9,437 bases of DNA from Parabacteroides sp. (lineage in GTDB: Bacteria; Bacteroidota; Bacteroidia; Bacteroidales; Tannerellaceae), in the NCBI GenBank assembly GCA_020026285.1, contig JAHHQS010000147.1, positions 1 through 9,437 on the forward strand. Direction: 5' to 3'. The notes below the pieces were generated by a model. That model searched no databases, had not been told where the DNA came from, and saw nothing but the letters and a program-made list of their open reading frames with translations. The position numbers and the translations under genes are program-made. Within the stretch, counting starts at the first letter, position 1; each line of letters starts with the position of its first letter. Below are positions 1 to 6,724 of this stretch, one piece after another.

Positions 1-371
1 GTCATTATTAATATAAAGAAACATGCATTATAATAACATGCAGCTATTCTAATATGATTCCATGATAAATAATATAAATATTGTTGTTTTAGGAGATATA
101 AATCATTACGGAACAATAAATCTGCTAATATAAATGAAATCAATAAATATAATGATGAAAGTACTGAAGGAGAGAGCATAAATTTACTTTGCTCTTTACT
201 ATTACAAACATATACAAAAATCCAAAACAGTTGTAGAAGATAATTCTGATACACATGATACCTAAAAGAGTCTTCAGAAAATAGTAATGGAAAAAAAATA
301 GTAAGAAAATGTCCTATAAAGACTAAATTTATATTCTTCCCTTTACCCAATAGCATATACCTAGATAGCAT
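1..371 (-). CDS. Partial polytopic membrane protein, putative capsule repeat-unit polymerase (Wzy-like), N-terminal part
   Basis: Reading leftward, an open frame begins right after an in-frame TAA (374-372) and stays open to the window edge, about 123 codons with no stop. Two starts are possible: ATG at 371, overlapping the end of the glycosyltransferase gene by 11 bases, or ATG at 356, four bases past its stop codon. I give the longer form. The protein is very hydrophobic, with segments such as NLVFIGHFLTIFFPLLF, LLQLFWIFVYVC and SVLSSLYLLISFILA separated by short polar loops, which indicates at least three membrane spans. An LSPSVLSSLYLL-like stretch resembles the early region of O-antigen and capsule polymerases. 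Its place after a flippase and glycosyltransferase in a CPS operon also suits Wzy, which joins flipped repeat units in the periplasm. Wzy proteins have little sequence conservation and only the N-terminus is visible. That it is a gene is well supported; the polymerase call is inference, and another membrane protein such as an acyltransferase is possible. It is among the most AT-rich DNA here. Confidence 0.6.
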   Translation of the reverse strand, partial: MLSRYMLLGKGKNINLVFIGHFLTIFFPLLFSEDSFRYHVYQNYLLQLFWIFVYVCNSKEQSKFMLSPSVLSSLYLLISFILADLLFRNDLYLLKQQYLYYLSWNHIRIAACYYNACFFILIM

Positions 372-1458
372 TTAATATATTTAAGATCTCTTTTTTCATA
401 TCCAATCTTTCATAAAAAGCAAGTGATTTTTCTCTCACTGAAGAATGATTATCCAACAAGTATTTAATTTTCATATCAACATCATTGATGTCATACAAAT
501 TAACAGTTCGCCCTATATCCTCGTGGTTTATAAACGATAGTCCTGGAATGTCATTCCCTAACATTGCTAGCCCAAATTTAGAGTACTCCCATATTTTATT
601 AGGAGCACAATAAATGTTATTTAATGAAACTGGAAGATAAATCATAATACCAATATTACATAATGCTGTAACTTCCAAATGCCATGGAGCCGGTAGAAAA
701 GGAATATGTATAATTTGACTACACAGCCGCTCATATTTGGCCAAGGCACCTTCATCATGCCCCATTAATACCAACGCACAAGAATCTTTATATTTTTCTA
801 CCACACGACATATTTGACAGAGATCTCTTAGATCTGAAATATATCCTTGATATACTAATAAAACACGCCCATCGTTTTTCAAATCTTTTATCCGAGAAAT
901 ATATTTATCTATATGTGGTAATACTTGTAGCTCCTTATTATCAAAGTTATAGGGCTTATTAGGAAGAATAAAAGGTCTTCTATCTAAATTATATAAAACT
1001 TCTGCAATATAAGAACGATTTTCTTCAGGGACCACTACTTTAGAACAAAAACGCATTTTACGTTTCAAAAGGAAACGATAAACAATAAGTTCATCACATA
1101 GTTCATTTAGTTGAAATATAATTCTATAACGCTTTATTATTGATTTACCTATTAACAATAAAGTATCTGCACCTGAAACCCATATAATATCATCTTCTCT
1201 TATCTCTTTAATCTTCTTGGAGAGAAAATATCTAAATTGTAACCAGTGCTGAATTTTTCCCATAATGGGAATATTAATGCTATTATTTTGTAAGTTTTGA
1301 ACTGAAATTCCTCGTGTCTGAAATAACTTCAAGTTATTCAAAGATGTATTCTGAGTAATCAATTGCACATCATATCCCAGTTCAATACAATACATTGATA
1401 ATGCAATAATAGGAGGAAGTTGTTCTGGAGTAGCCTTTGAGAAAATATATATTCGCAT
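361..1458 (-). CDS. GT-B fold glycosyltransferase (GT4-like)
   Basis: A 365-residue protein, a usual length for a family 4-type glycosyltransferase. It would transfer a sugar from a nucleotide-sugar donor to the lipid-linked capsule repeat unit at the cytoplasmic membrane face. The N-terminal Rossmann-like half starts at MRIYIFSKAT and holds a QLNELCDE stretch (116-123). A linker with LPNKP (165-169) leads to the C-terminal donor-binding half. That half opens at LLVYQGYISD (200-209), with LVLMGHDEG (229-237), a conserved-looking IPFLPAP (252-258) and an APNKIWEYSKFG block (285-296). In that block E291 occupies the second position of the GT4 E-x7-E motif, while the first glutamate position is Y283, as in many capsule GTs of the APNK-x-WEY kind. 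There is no signal peptide or clear membrane span. It starts 21 bases after the wecB stop. Donor and acceptor cannot be read from the sequence. Glycosyltransferase activity is likely; the precise family is less certain. Confidence 0.85.
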   Translation of the reverse strand: MRIYIFSKATPEQLPPIIALSMYCIELGYDVQLITQNTSLNNLKLFQTRGISVQNLQNNSINIPIMGKIQHWLQFRYFLSKKIKEIREDDIIWVSGADTLLLIGKSIIKRYRIIFQLNELCDELIVYRFLLKRKMRFCSKVVVPEENRSYIAEVLYNLDRRPFILPNKPYNFDNKELQVLPHIDKYISRIKDLKNDGRVLLVYQGYISDLRDLCQICRVVEKYKDSCALVLMGHDEGALAKYERLCSQIIHIPFLPAPWHLEVTALCNIGIMIYLPVSLNNIYCAPNKIWEYSKFGLAMLGNDIPGLSFINHEDIGRTVNLYDINDVDMKIKYLLDNHSSVREKSLAFYERLDMKKEILNILNAI

Positions 1459-1479
1459 AAATTACACTTTAAATAATAT

Positions 1480-2637
1480 CTATTTAAGACAAGAGACAAT
1501 TCTTTCACAAGCTAATCCATCTCCATATGGATTCACTGCTTTACTCATTTTATCATAATATTGAGAATTGTCCAATAATGCAGAAACTTCAGAAATAATT
1601 TTATCATAGTTTGTTCCTACCAATTTAACTGTACCAGCCTCAAGGGCTTCGGGACGTTCCGTTGTATCACGCATTACCAATACCGGCTTACCCAATCCGG
1701 GAGCCTCTTCTTGAATACCGCCGCTATCACTCAACACAATAGTAGATTTCTCCATTAAATAGACAAAAGACAAATATTCTAACGGTTCTATAAAAAACAT
1801 ATTTCTCAGTTCCGATAAATATTCACCAAATACCTCACGAATAGGTTTACGCACATTCGGATTCAAATGCATTGGATAGATAAAATCTACATCCGGATAA
1901 TTCTCTGCCAGTGTCTTTATGGCTTTACAGAGAGAGAGAAAACCATCTCCAAAATTCTCACGACGATGGCCCGTAATCAAAACCATCTTCCGTCCACCAA
2001 TCAAACGACTAACTTCATAACCATTTGACTGTATTACACTAGAAAGAGATTGTTTAAGATCCTCACTGCTCTTTATCCTATTAATAACCCAATATAAAGC
2101 ATCTATTACAGTATTTCCCGTCACATAAATAGAATTCCCATTCACCCCCTCATTCAAAAGATTATTCTTACTTAAAGCAGTAGGAGCAAAATGATATGTA
2201 GCGATACGACTCGTTATTTGCCGATTCATCTCTTCTGGCCAAGGACTATATATATCATACGTACGTAAACCAGCCTCTATATGACCTACAGGAATCTGCT
2301 GATAAAAAGCAGCTAAAGCAGCAGCAGTTGAAGTAGTAGTATCTCCATGCACTAAAACGACATCAGGTTGCACTTCTTTTAATATATCACGCATACCTAT
2401 CAGTACTCGAGTAGTTATGTCATATAAATCCTGTCCCTGTTTCATGATATTCAAATCATAATCGGGATTAATCTCAAAAAGTTCAAGAACCTGATCTAAC
2501 ATTTCACGATGCTGACCAGTCACACACACAATTGCTTGAAACGCGTCTACGTTCTTTTGAAACTCTTTTACTAGAGGAGCCATTTTAATGGCTTCAGGAC
2601 GAGTTCCAAATACAAGCATTACTTTTATTTTCTGCAT
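1480..2637 (-). CDS. wecB: UDP-N-acetylglucosamine 2-epimerase, non-hydrolysing (WecB type)
   Basis: A 385-residue cytoplasmic enzyme that interconverts UDP-GlcNAc and UDP-ManNAc, giving a precursor of ManNAc or ManNAcA residues. Family motifs run the whole length: FGTRPEAIKMAPL (10-22), VTGQHREML (39-47), VHGDTTTSTAAA (96-107), HIEAGLRT (119-126), PEEMNRQ (134-140), VTGNTVIDAL (172-181), ITGHRREN (221-228), DSGGIQEEAPGLGKP (304-318), TTERPEA (325-331) and NPYGDGLACERI (369-380). The residues matching E. coli WecB D95, E117, E131 and H213 (recalled numbering) are D99, E121, E135 and H224, all present. Length is normal and the gene looks intact. It starts six bases after the pyruvyl transferase stop and in the same frame (TAG AAT AAT ATG), so it is probably translationally coupled. 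Its GC content (23 of 60 bases in the line at 1981) exceeds that of flanking cargo genes. No UDP-ManNAc dehydrogenase (wecC) is visible, so it is unclear whether the product is used as ManNAc or oxidised. Confidence 0.96.
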   Translation of the reverse strand: MQKIKVMLVFGTRPEAIKMAPLVKEFQKNVDAFQAIVCVTGQHREMLDQVLELFEINPDYDLNIMKQGQDLYDITTRVLIGMRDILKEVQPDVVLVHGDTTTSTAAALAAFYQQIPVGHIEAGLRTYDIYSPWPEEMNRQITSRIATYHFAPTALSKNNLLNEGVNGNSIYVTGNTVIDALYWVINRIKSSEDLKQSLSSVIQSNGYEVSRLIGGRKMVLITGHRRENFGDGFLSLCKAIKTLAENYPDVDFIYPMHLNPNVRKPIREVFGEYLSELRNMFFIEPLEYLSFVYLMEKSTIVLSDSGGIQEEAPGLGKPVLVMRDTTERPEALEAGTVKLVGTNYDKIISEVSALLDNSQYYDKMSKAVNPYGDGLACERIVSCLK

Positions 2638-2643
2638 ATTATT

Positions 2644-3777
2644 CTATTTCAATACATTTTTAAAGTTGAAAGCTCGTAAAGAAGAAAGATTCAAAGAGTA
2701 TTTCCAATTATCCAATAAATAAGATATTTTTGAAGTATTTTCAAAATCCATTAGAGGAATGACCGGTTCATTTGAACCATAAACATATTCTGCCATCCCT
2801 TTAGCCTTTTCACTATAGGCTAAAAACAAAGCAGGAACACCTGTTGATACTGCATTTACAGCACAATGCATACGAGCAGCAATAACAAAATCACAGCGCA
2901 TTATAAAATGTTTTAGTCCAATAAATCCTGGATCAGAATCAATCAATTCTACAGCAGAGTGGTATGACCTAGGTAAGCGTGAATAAATATCACGCATATA
3001 AGTCAAATCATTATCATTATAATCAGCACTAATTACATGAGGAAGTAATAGTATAGTACACTTACGTACATCTATTAATTGCATAATAGCTTTTACTTGT
3101 TTTTCTATTGCATCACTTAAATTTCCATACTCATATAATGCTGATAGTGGACTCAGATTCAGACCAATTACGTTATAAATAGATTTTGTATGAACACATA
3201 GTTTAGGAGCGACAAAAAAAGCGGGATCAGGAGCAAGTACCACATTTCTTGATATGCCAATTTTATATAAATAATCAAAAGTGTGTGTTTCACGTACAAT
3301 AATGGAATCGACTTTGGACAAATGCTTTCGGAAGAACTTAAGAGCCTTGGGATTCTTCTCAAACTTACCAACAGAAGCTCCCCACAAAACATAACGTAAA
3401 CCATTTTTTTTACACTTCTCACACAACAACGGCAGTGATTTGTTAAAATCATTATCTGAACTCAAGGTATACATATCACCTCCTATTGAAAATACAGTAT
3501 CGTATTCTTTAATCCAATCTACAAAAGGTATGTAATCAATATAAGTACAAAGTTTTTTCAAAATATTACGAATACTCCAGCGCTTGAATTTAGATGCTCT
3601 AATTATTTTTACATCACAACCATTTAAACGCTTTATATCATCTTCATAATTATAAGAAGCATAGTAAACCTCTATTCTATTATCTATTGTTTTTAGAATA
3701 TTAACAGTCCCCCTTACTATAGCTTCACAACCATAATTATATACACCTCCAATGCCTATTAATAGAACCTTTTTCAT
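2644..3777 (-). CDS. Polysaccharide pyruvyl transferase family protein
   Basis: A 377-residue protein with the layout of the polysaccharide pyruvyl transferase family (CsaB/WcaK type, Pfam PF04230), GT-B-like enzymes that use phosphoenolpyruvate to put a pyruvate ketal on a sugar. Visible signatures are IGIGGVYNYGCEAIVRG (7-23, the family's N-terminal glycine-rich loop), FSIGGDMYTL (96-105), VLWGASVGKFE (130-140), IIVRETHTFDYL (159-170), LAPDPAFF (181-188) and the C-terminal RMHCAVNAVSTGVPALFLAYSEK stretch (302-324), which carries the conserved Arg-His dyad R302/H304. There is no signal peptide, so it is probably cytoplasmic and acts on the undecaprenyl-linked repeat unit before flipping. It lies 41 bases after the ThDP-enzyme gene and six bases before wecB. 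Pyruvate ketals bring negative charge to capsules and are known in B. fragilis PSA. Some family members have other roles, so the acceptor sugar and even strict pyruvylation remain inference. Confidence 0.9.
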   Translation of the reverse strand: MKKVLLIGIGGVYNYGCEAIVRGTVNILKTIDNRIEVYYASYNYEDDIKRLNGCDVKIIRASKFKRWSIRNILKKLCTYIDYIPFVDWIKEYDTVFSIGGDMYTLSSDNDFNKSLPLLCEKCKKNGLRYVLWGASVGKFEKNPKALKFFRKHLSKVDSIIVRETHTFDYLYKIGISRNVVLAPDPAFFVAPKLCVHTKSIYNVIGLNLSPLSALYEYGNLSDAIEKQVKAIMQLIDVRKCTILLLPHVISADYNDNDLTYMRDIYSRLPRSYHSAVELIDSDPGFIGLKHFIMRCDFVIAARMHCAVNAVSTGVPALFLAYSEKAKGMAEYVYGSNEPVIPLMDFENTSKISYLLDNWKYSLNLSSLRAFNFKNVLK

Positions 3778-3818
3778 TGAACAAACACTATTTTAGTTGA
3801 TATTTTTTACATTTATTT

Positions 3819-5561
3819 TTATCTACCAAGTATCTTTTTCAACGAATCTTTTGCTTTATTACTAAGTACCTGACTTGCGATTTTACGGGCTCTTCCTTTT
3901 ACATTTTTCTCGATATTTCTAATTTCCCTCACAGCATCACTTTCGTCTTCATTGTTTGTAAATATTTCAAATAAAATTGGTTTCGAAGTGATTTCTGGTG
4001 TTAAGAAACGCTCATATACTTGTTCAAACTCCTGTTTATCAGATGCACTTAGATACTCAAATCCTAGATCTTCAGCATAATGTTTTACTAAAGTCCTTGA
4101 TTTATTTCCGTAATGTCCACCAGCTGATATAAATTGATCAGCATCTTCACCGAAAGCAGAACCTGGATGAAAATATTGCCTAAACTCTGTCCCTTTTCCG
4201 TTATTAACTAAAAGAATACGTAAATTATTTCCTACATGCCGATTTCCTAAAACATTCATGTCATAAAAGAATGCCAAGTCACCTAATACCCCAAAATAAA
4301 TCCTACTTTTATTATGAAAAGAAGCACCCACCAAAGATGACATTCCCCCATCAATACCAAACCCACCTACATTTGAGAATGATAATACAGAATGTGGAAG
4401 CTCAAAGAAATCCCAAGAACGTAAACTATTATATATCCCAAAATGAATGACTGAATCATCAGGTATACGATAAGCCATTTTAGATGCTATCCAAACATTT
4501 GAAAAAGGTAATTCGGGTATTGATTCATATATATCACGATATAGGCTTTTCCAATTTTGTAAGCAACTATCAGAAATCGTTTTACCTCCTTTTATATAAT
4601 ATTCAAAGAACGTTTTCTCCGACATTTCAAAAACGTAGCGTAACTTACGAAAAGTATCACATATTTCACCATCTTGACCTATCCTCCAAACACTTTTACC
4701 ATTAAACTTACCTAAATAACAGTTTCCTGAAACTTCTCCAATATGTATTAGTAATTCTAAATTAGTCAATTCTGTATCCAACTGTTCTTGCCCAGTTATC
4801 AATGAATGCAACATTCTGTACTTACCTTTATAATTGCTTGTATGATCACAAAATACAACTGCATCGTAAATAGCACAAAAACGATCCAATACGTCTGTTT
4901 CTTCTTCATTCCATTTGATATGTGAACCAACAAATACACCAACTCTACCTACTGGCAATACGGGAAATTCATCTCCTATGCAAATACGATCGATAACGCG
5001 CACTTGAGGTAACTCTTTTGTAGTATAGTTTCTACTATATACGGTTGCTAGATTGATATGGATAGGACCACCTCCATGATGTTTTAGTTCTAAAAGAGCC
5101 TTATTTACTTTTATTTCACAATTCCAAACATCATCATCATCTCTGATAGTTGGTATATCTACACTTAGTTTAGCAATATCGTTAGGTAAGACCCTGCGAT
5201 CAATAACTTGAGCAATGTTATGCCCTATTTTTGAAGTATCTTGAGTTGAAGTAATAGCAAGTATAGGTAACTTTCTATAATATGCCTCAGTAAGTCCTGG
5301 CATGTAGTTTCGTGAAGCGGTTGCACCAGTACAACTCAAGACAACAGGTTCTCCAGATTCTGCTGCCAACCCACATGCCATATAAGCAGCTGAACGCTCA
5401 TCTACTGAAGAATACATCTCAAAATAAGAGTCTTGCTGCATACTTGCTACTAAGGTCATATTAGTTGTACCAGGTGAAGCTACTATCTTGCGAATTTTAT
5501 GTGCTTTCAGTAATGCTAACACTATTTGAATATTCTGTTCGTCAGTATAATATTTTTCCAT
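3819..5561 (-). CDS. MenD-like thiamine-diphosphate-dependent enzyme of the capsule locus
   Basis: A 580-residue ThDP enzyme with MenD-like three-domain order: pyrimidine-binding domain about 1-180, central domain about 200-330, diphosphate-binding domain about 350-540. The PYR domain has SPGTTNMTL (29-37), the catalytic-glutamate motif DERSAAYMACGLA (54-66; E55 would activate the cofactor) and CTGATASRNYMPGLTEAYYR (77-96). The PP domain has SNVGGFGIDGGMSS (396-409) and the Mg-ThDP motif GDL (427-429) to NN (453-454), 26 residues from D428 to N454. Such enzymes decarboxylate a 2-oxoacid and pass the carbanion to an acceptor. MenD makes SEPHCHC for menaquinone, but arginines recalled for its substrates appear replaced (T33 for R33, W383 for R395, V398 for R413), and a capsule context argues for another reaction. 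A basic amphipathic tail (about 553-580) extends past usual MenD length. Alternatives are a decarboxylase (phosphonopyruvate-like) or a YerE-like branched-chain-sugar synthase. The ThDP fold is near certain; the substrate is unknown. Confidence 0.85.
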   Translation of the reverse strand: MEKYYTDEQNIQIVLALLKAHKIRKIVASPGTTNMTLVASMQQDSYFEMYSSVDERSAAYMACGLAAESGEPVVLSCTGATASRNYMPGLTEAYYRKLPILAITSTQDTSKIGHNIAQVIDRRVLPNDIAKLSVDIPTIRDDDDVWNCEIKVNKALLELKHHGGGPIHINLATVYSRNYTTKELPQVRVIDRICIGDEFPVLPVGRVGVFVGSHIKWNEEETDVLDRFCAIYDAVVFCDHTSNYKGKYRMLHSLITGQEQLDTELTNLELLIHIGEVSGNCYLGKFNGKSVWRIGQDGEICDTFRKLRYVFEMSEKTFFEYYIKGGKTISDSCLQNWKSLYRDIYESIPELPFSNVWIASKMAYRIPDDSVIHFGIYNSLRSWDFFELPHSVLSFSNVGGFGIDGGMSSLVGASFHNKSRIYFGVLGDLAFFYDMNVLGNRHVGNNLRILLVNNGKGTEFRQYFHPGSAFGEDADQFISAGGHYGNKSRTLVKHYAEDLGFEYLSASDKQEFEQVYERFLTPEITSKPILFEIFTNNEDESDAVREIRNIEKNVKGRARKIASQVLSNKAKDSLKKILGR

Positions 5562-5591
5562 AATAATATAATGCTTTTATTTTTATTGATA

Positions 5592-6659
5592 TCAAAAAAT
5601 AATATATCTGTATAAAAGGTAAATTATTTTTTGCTTGAAAGATAAAATCTCACTTAAAGAAGTTTGTTCTCCAGTTTTTCGATCTTTTATGGCCTCTTCC
5701 CGCCAGTTTATACAACCGAATTGAGGGTTGTCCAAGAATGCTTCTATGCATTTTTTTAAACCCAATTCAACATTCATAAAATTGTCAACATCTACAAACT
5801 GTTTAATTTTTGTATTGTCAAATGCTCTATCAAAGCATCTATCATATAACACCTGATATTTTAAATGCTTAGACTTCAGATTTAAAGCTTTATCTAGTAA
5901 TAGCACTTTTGGTTTATAACCCAATCTTTTTTCTAAAACATTTAAATAAACAGAAAGAACATCTTCCCAACGACAAGACTCTTTGGCTGTAATATGAAAG
6001 ATTTCTCCAAATGTTTGTGCGTCACCAATGATTTTAAATATCCCTCTTGCCACATCATGGCCATAAGTCAAAGTTGTATATCTAGAAGAAATATCATTTG
6101 AGAAAACAATAGTTCGCCCATGTAAAGCTCGATAAAGCCAATATTCTTTCTCCAAAACTCCCAACTGTAATCTAATCTCACTATAAGTTATATAAGGTCT
6201 TATTATAGTCCAATTTCTACATCTACAGTTTTGCAATATATTTTCTTGTCGCGCTTTTGTTAGTGAATACTCTTCAGTTGACAAAAAATCCAAATCTTTG
6301 GAAACATCTAACAAACGAGATGATTCTTCTGTTATAGGAAGTTTCGAGTCTGCATAAACACGCGATGAACTTAAAAAAATATAGTGAGCGGTTGCACTAA
6401 GTAATAATTCAATTCGAGCTTTAAATTCTTCTGTGCTATACACCATAAAATCAATAATAGCATCCCACCGCTCTTCTAATATAGTATATAAAAAGTCCAT
6501 TTCATGAGCATTTCCCTGAAGATATTTTATATTATTTCTTGAAGGCCTGTATTTACGAGTGGTCACAACTGTGATAATACCAGCATTTGAAAGTATTTCG
6601 ACCAAATGGCTTCCCATAGCTCCTGTACCTCCAAGAACCAAAACTTTCATATTATCCAT
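5592..6659 (-). CDS. NAD(P)-dependent epimerase/dehydratase/reductase-like protein (extended SDR)
   Basis: A 355-residue extended short-chain dehydrogenase/reductase. The N-terminal Rossmann fold has VLVLGGTGAMGSH (6-18) with the glycine-rich nucleotide loop. DFMVY (70-74) and FLSSSRVYAD (95-104) give the active-site Ser region, YSLTK (131-135) is the catalytic YxxxK, and IIRPYITYS (152-160) matches the RPxxxYG-like segment. A C-terminal substrate domain follows (about 165-330), then a short aromatic, basic tail (about 338-355). These enzymes act on nucleotide sugars as epimerases, 4,6-dehydratases or ketoreductases; which applies here cannot be read from sequence. The start is given at 6659, but M4 (6650) sits closer to the usual MK-hydrophobic-GGTG start and is a credible alternative. 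It lies between the flippase (65-base gap) and the MenD-like gene (30-base gap). That adjacency suggests the two enzymes share a pathway, with the SDR perhaps making a keto-sugar acceptor or reducing the product. Catalytic residues are intact. Confidence 0.85.
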   Translation of the reverse strand: MDNMKVLVLGGTGAMGSHLVEILSNAGIITVVTTRKYRPSRNNIKYLQGNAHEMDFLYTILEERWDAIIDFMVYSTEEFKARIELLLSATAHYIFLSSSRVYADSKLPITEESSRLLDVSKDLDFLSTEEYSLTKARQENILQNCRCRNWTIIRPYITYSEIRLQLGVLEKEYWLYRALHGRTIVFSNDISSRYTTLTYGHDVARGIFKIIGDAQTFGEIFHITAKESCRWEDVLSVYLNVLEKRLGYKPKVLLLDKALNLKSKHLKYQVLYDRCFDRAFDNTKIKQFVDVDNFMNVELGLKKCIEAFLDNPQFGCINWREEAIKDRKTGEQTSLSEILSFKQKIIYLLYRYIIF

Positions 6660-6724
6660 ATTTCATTTACAAACAACTTTATTATTACATATAGAGATTA
6701 GCCGACAGTAGCTATGTTCCAGTA

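Noticed and set aside
3168..3452. Minus-strand open frame of 94 codons
   Set aside because: Lies entirely inside the pyruvyl transferase gene in another frame; the main frame carries family motifs across this region.
3778..3818. TAGTGTTTG-like string in the gap before the pyruvyl transferase gene as an internal promoter
   Set aside because: Spacing is off by one base, there is no -33 partner, and it lies too close to the start codon.
4484..4705. Plus-strand open frame of 73 codons
   Set aside because: Antisense within the MenD-like gene, with no domain and no promoter-like sequence.
6660..6724. Possible hairpin (short TAGC/GCTA and ACATA/TATGT pairings) in the 65-base gap after the flippase
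   Set aside because: Stems are only 4-5 pairs, overlap each other and are not followed by a U-tract, so there is no terminator.
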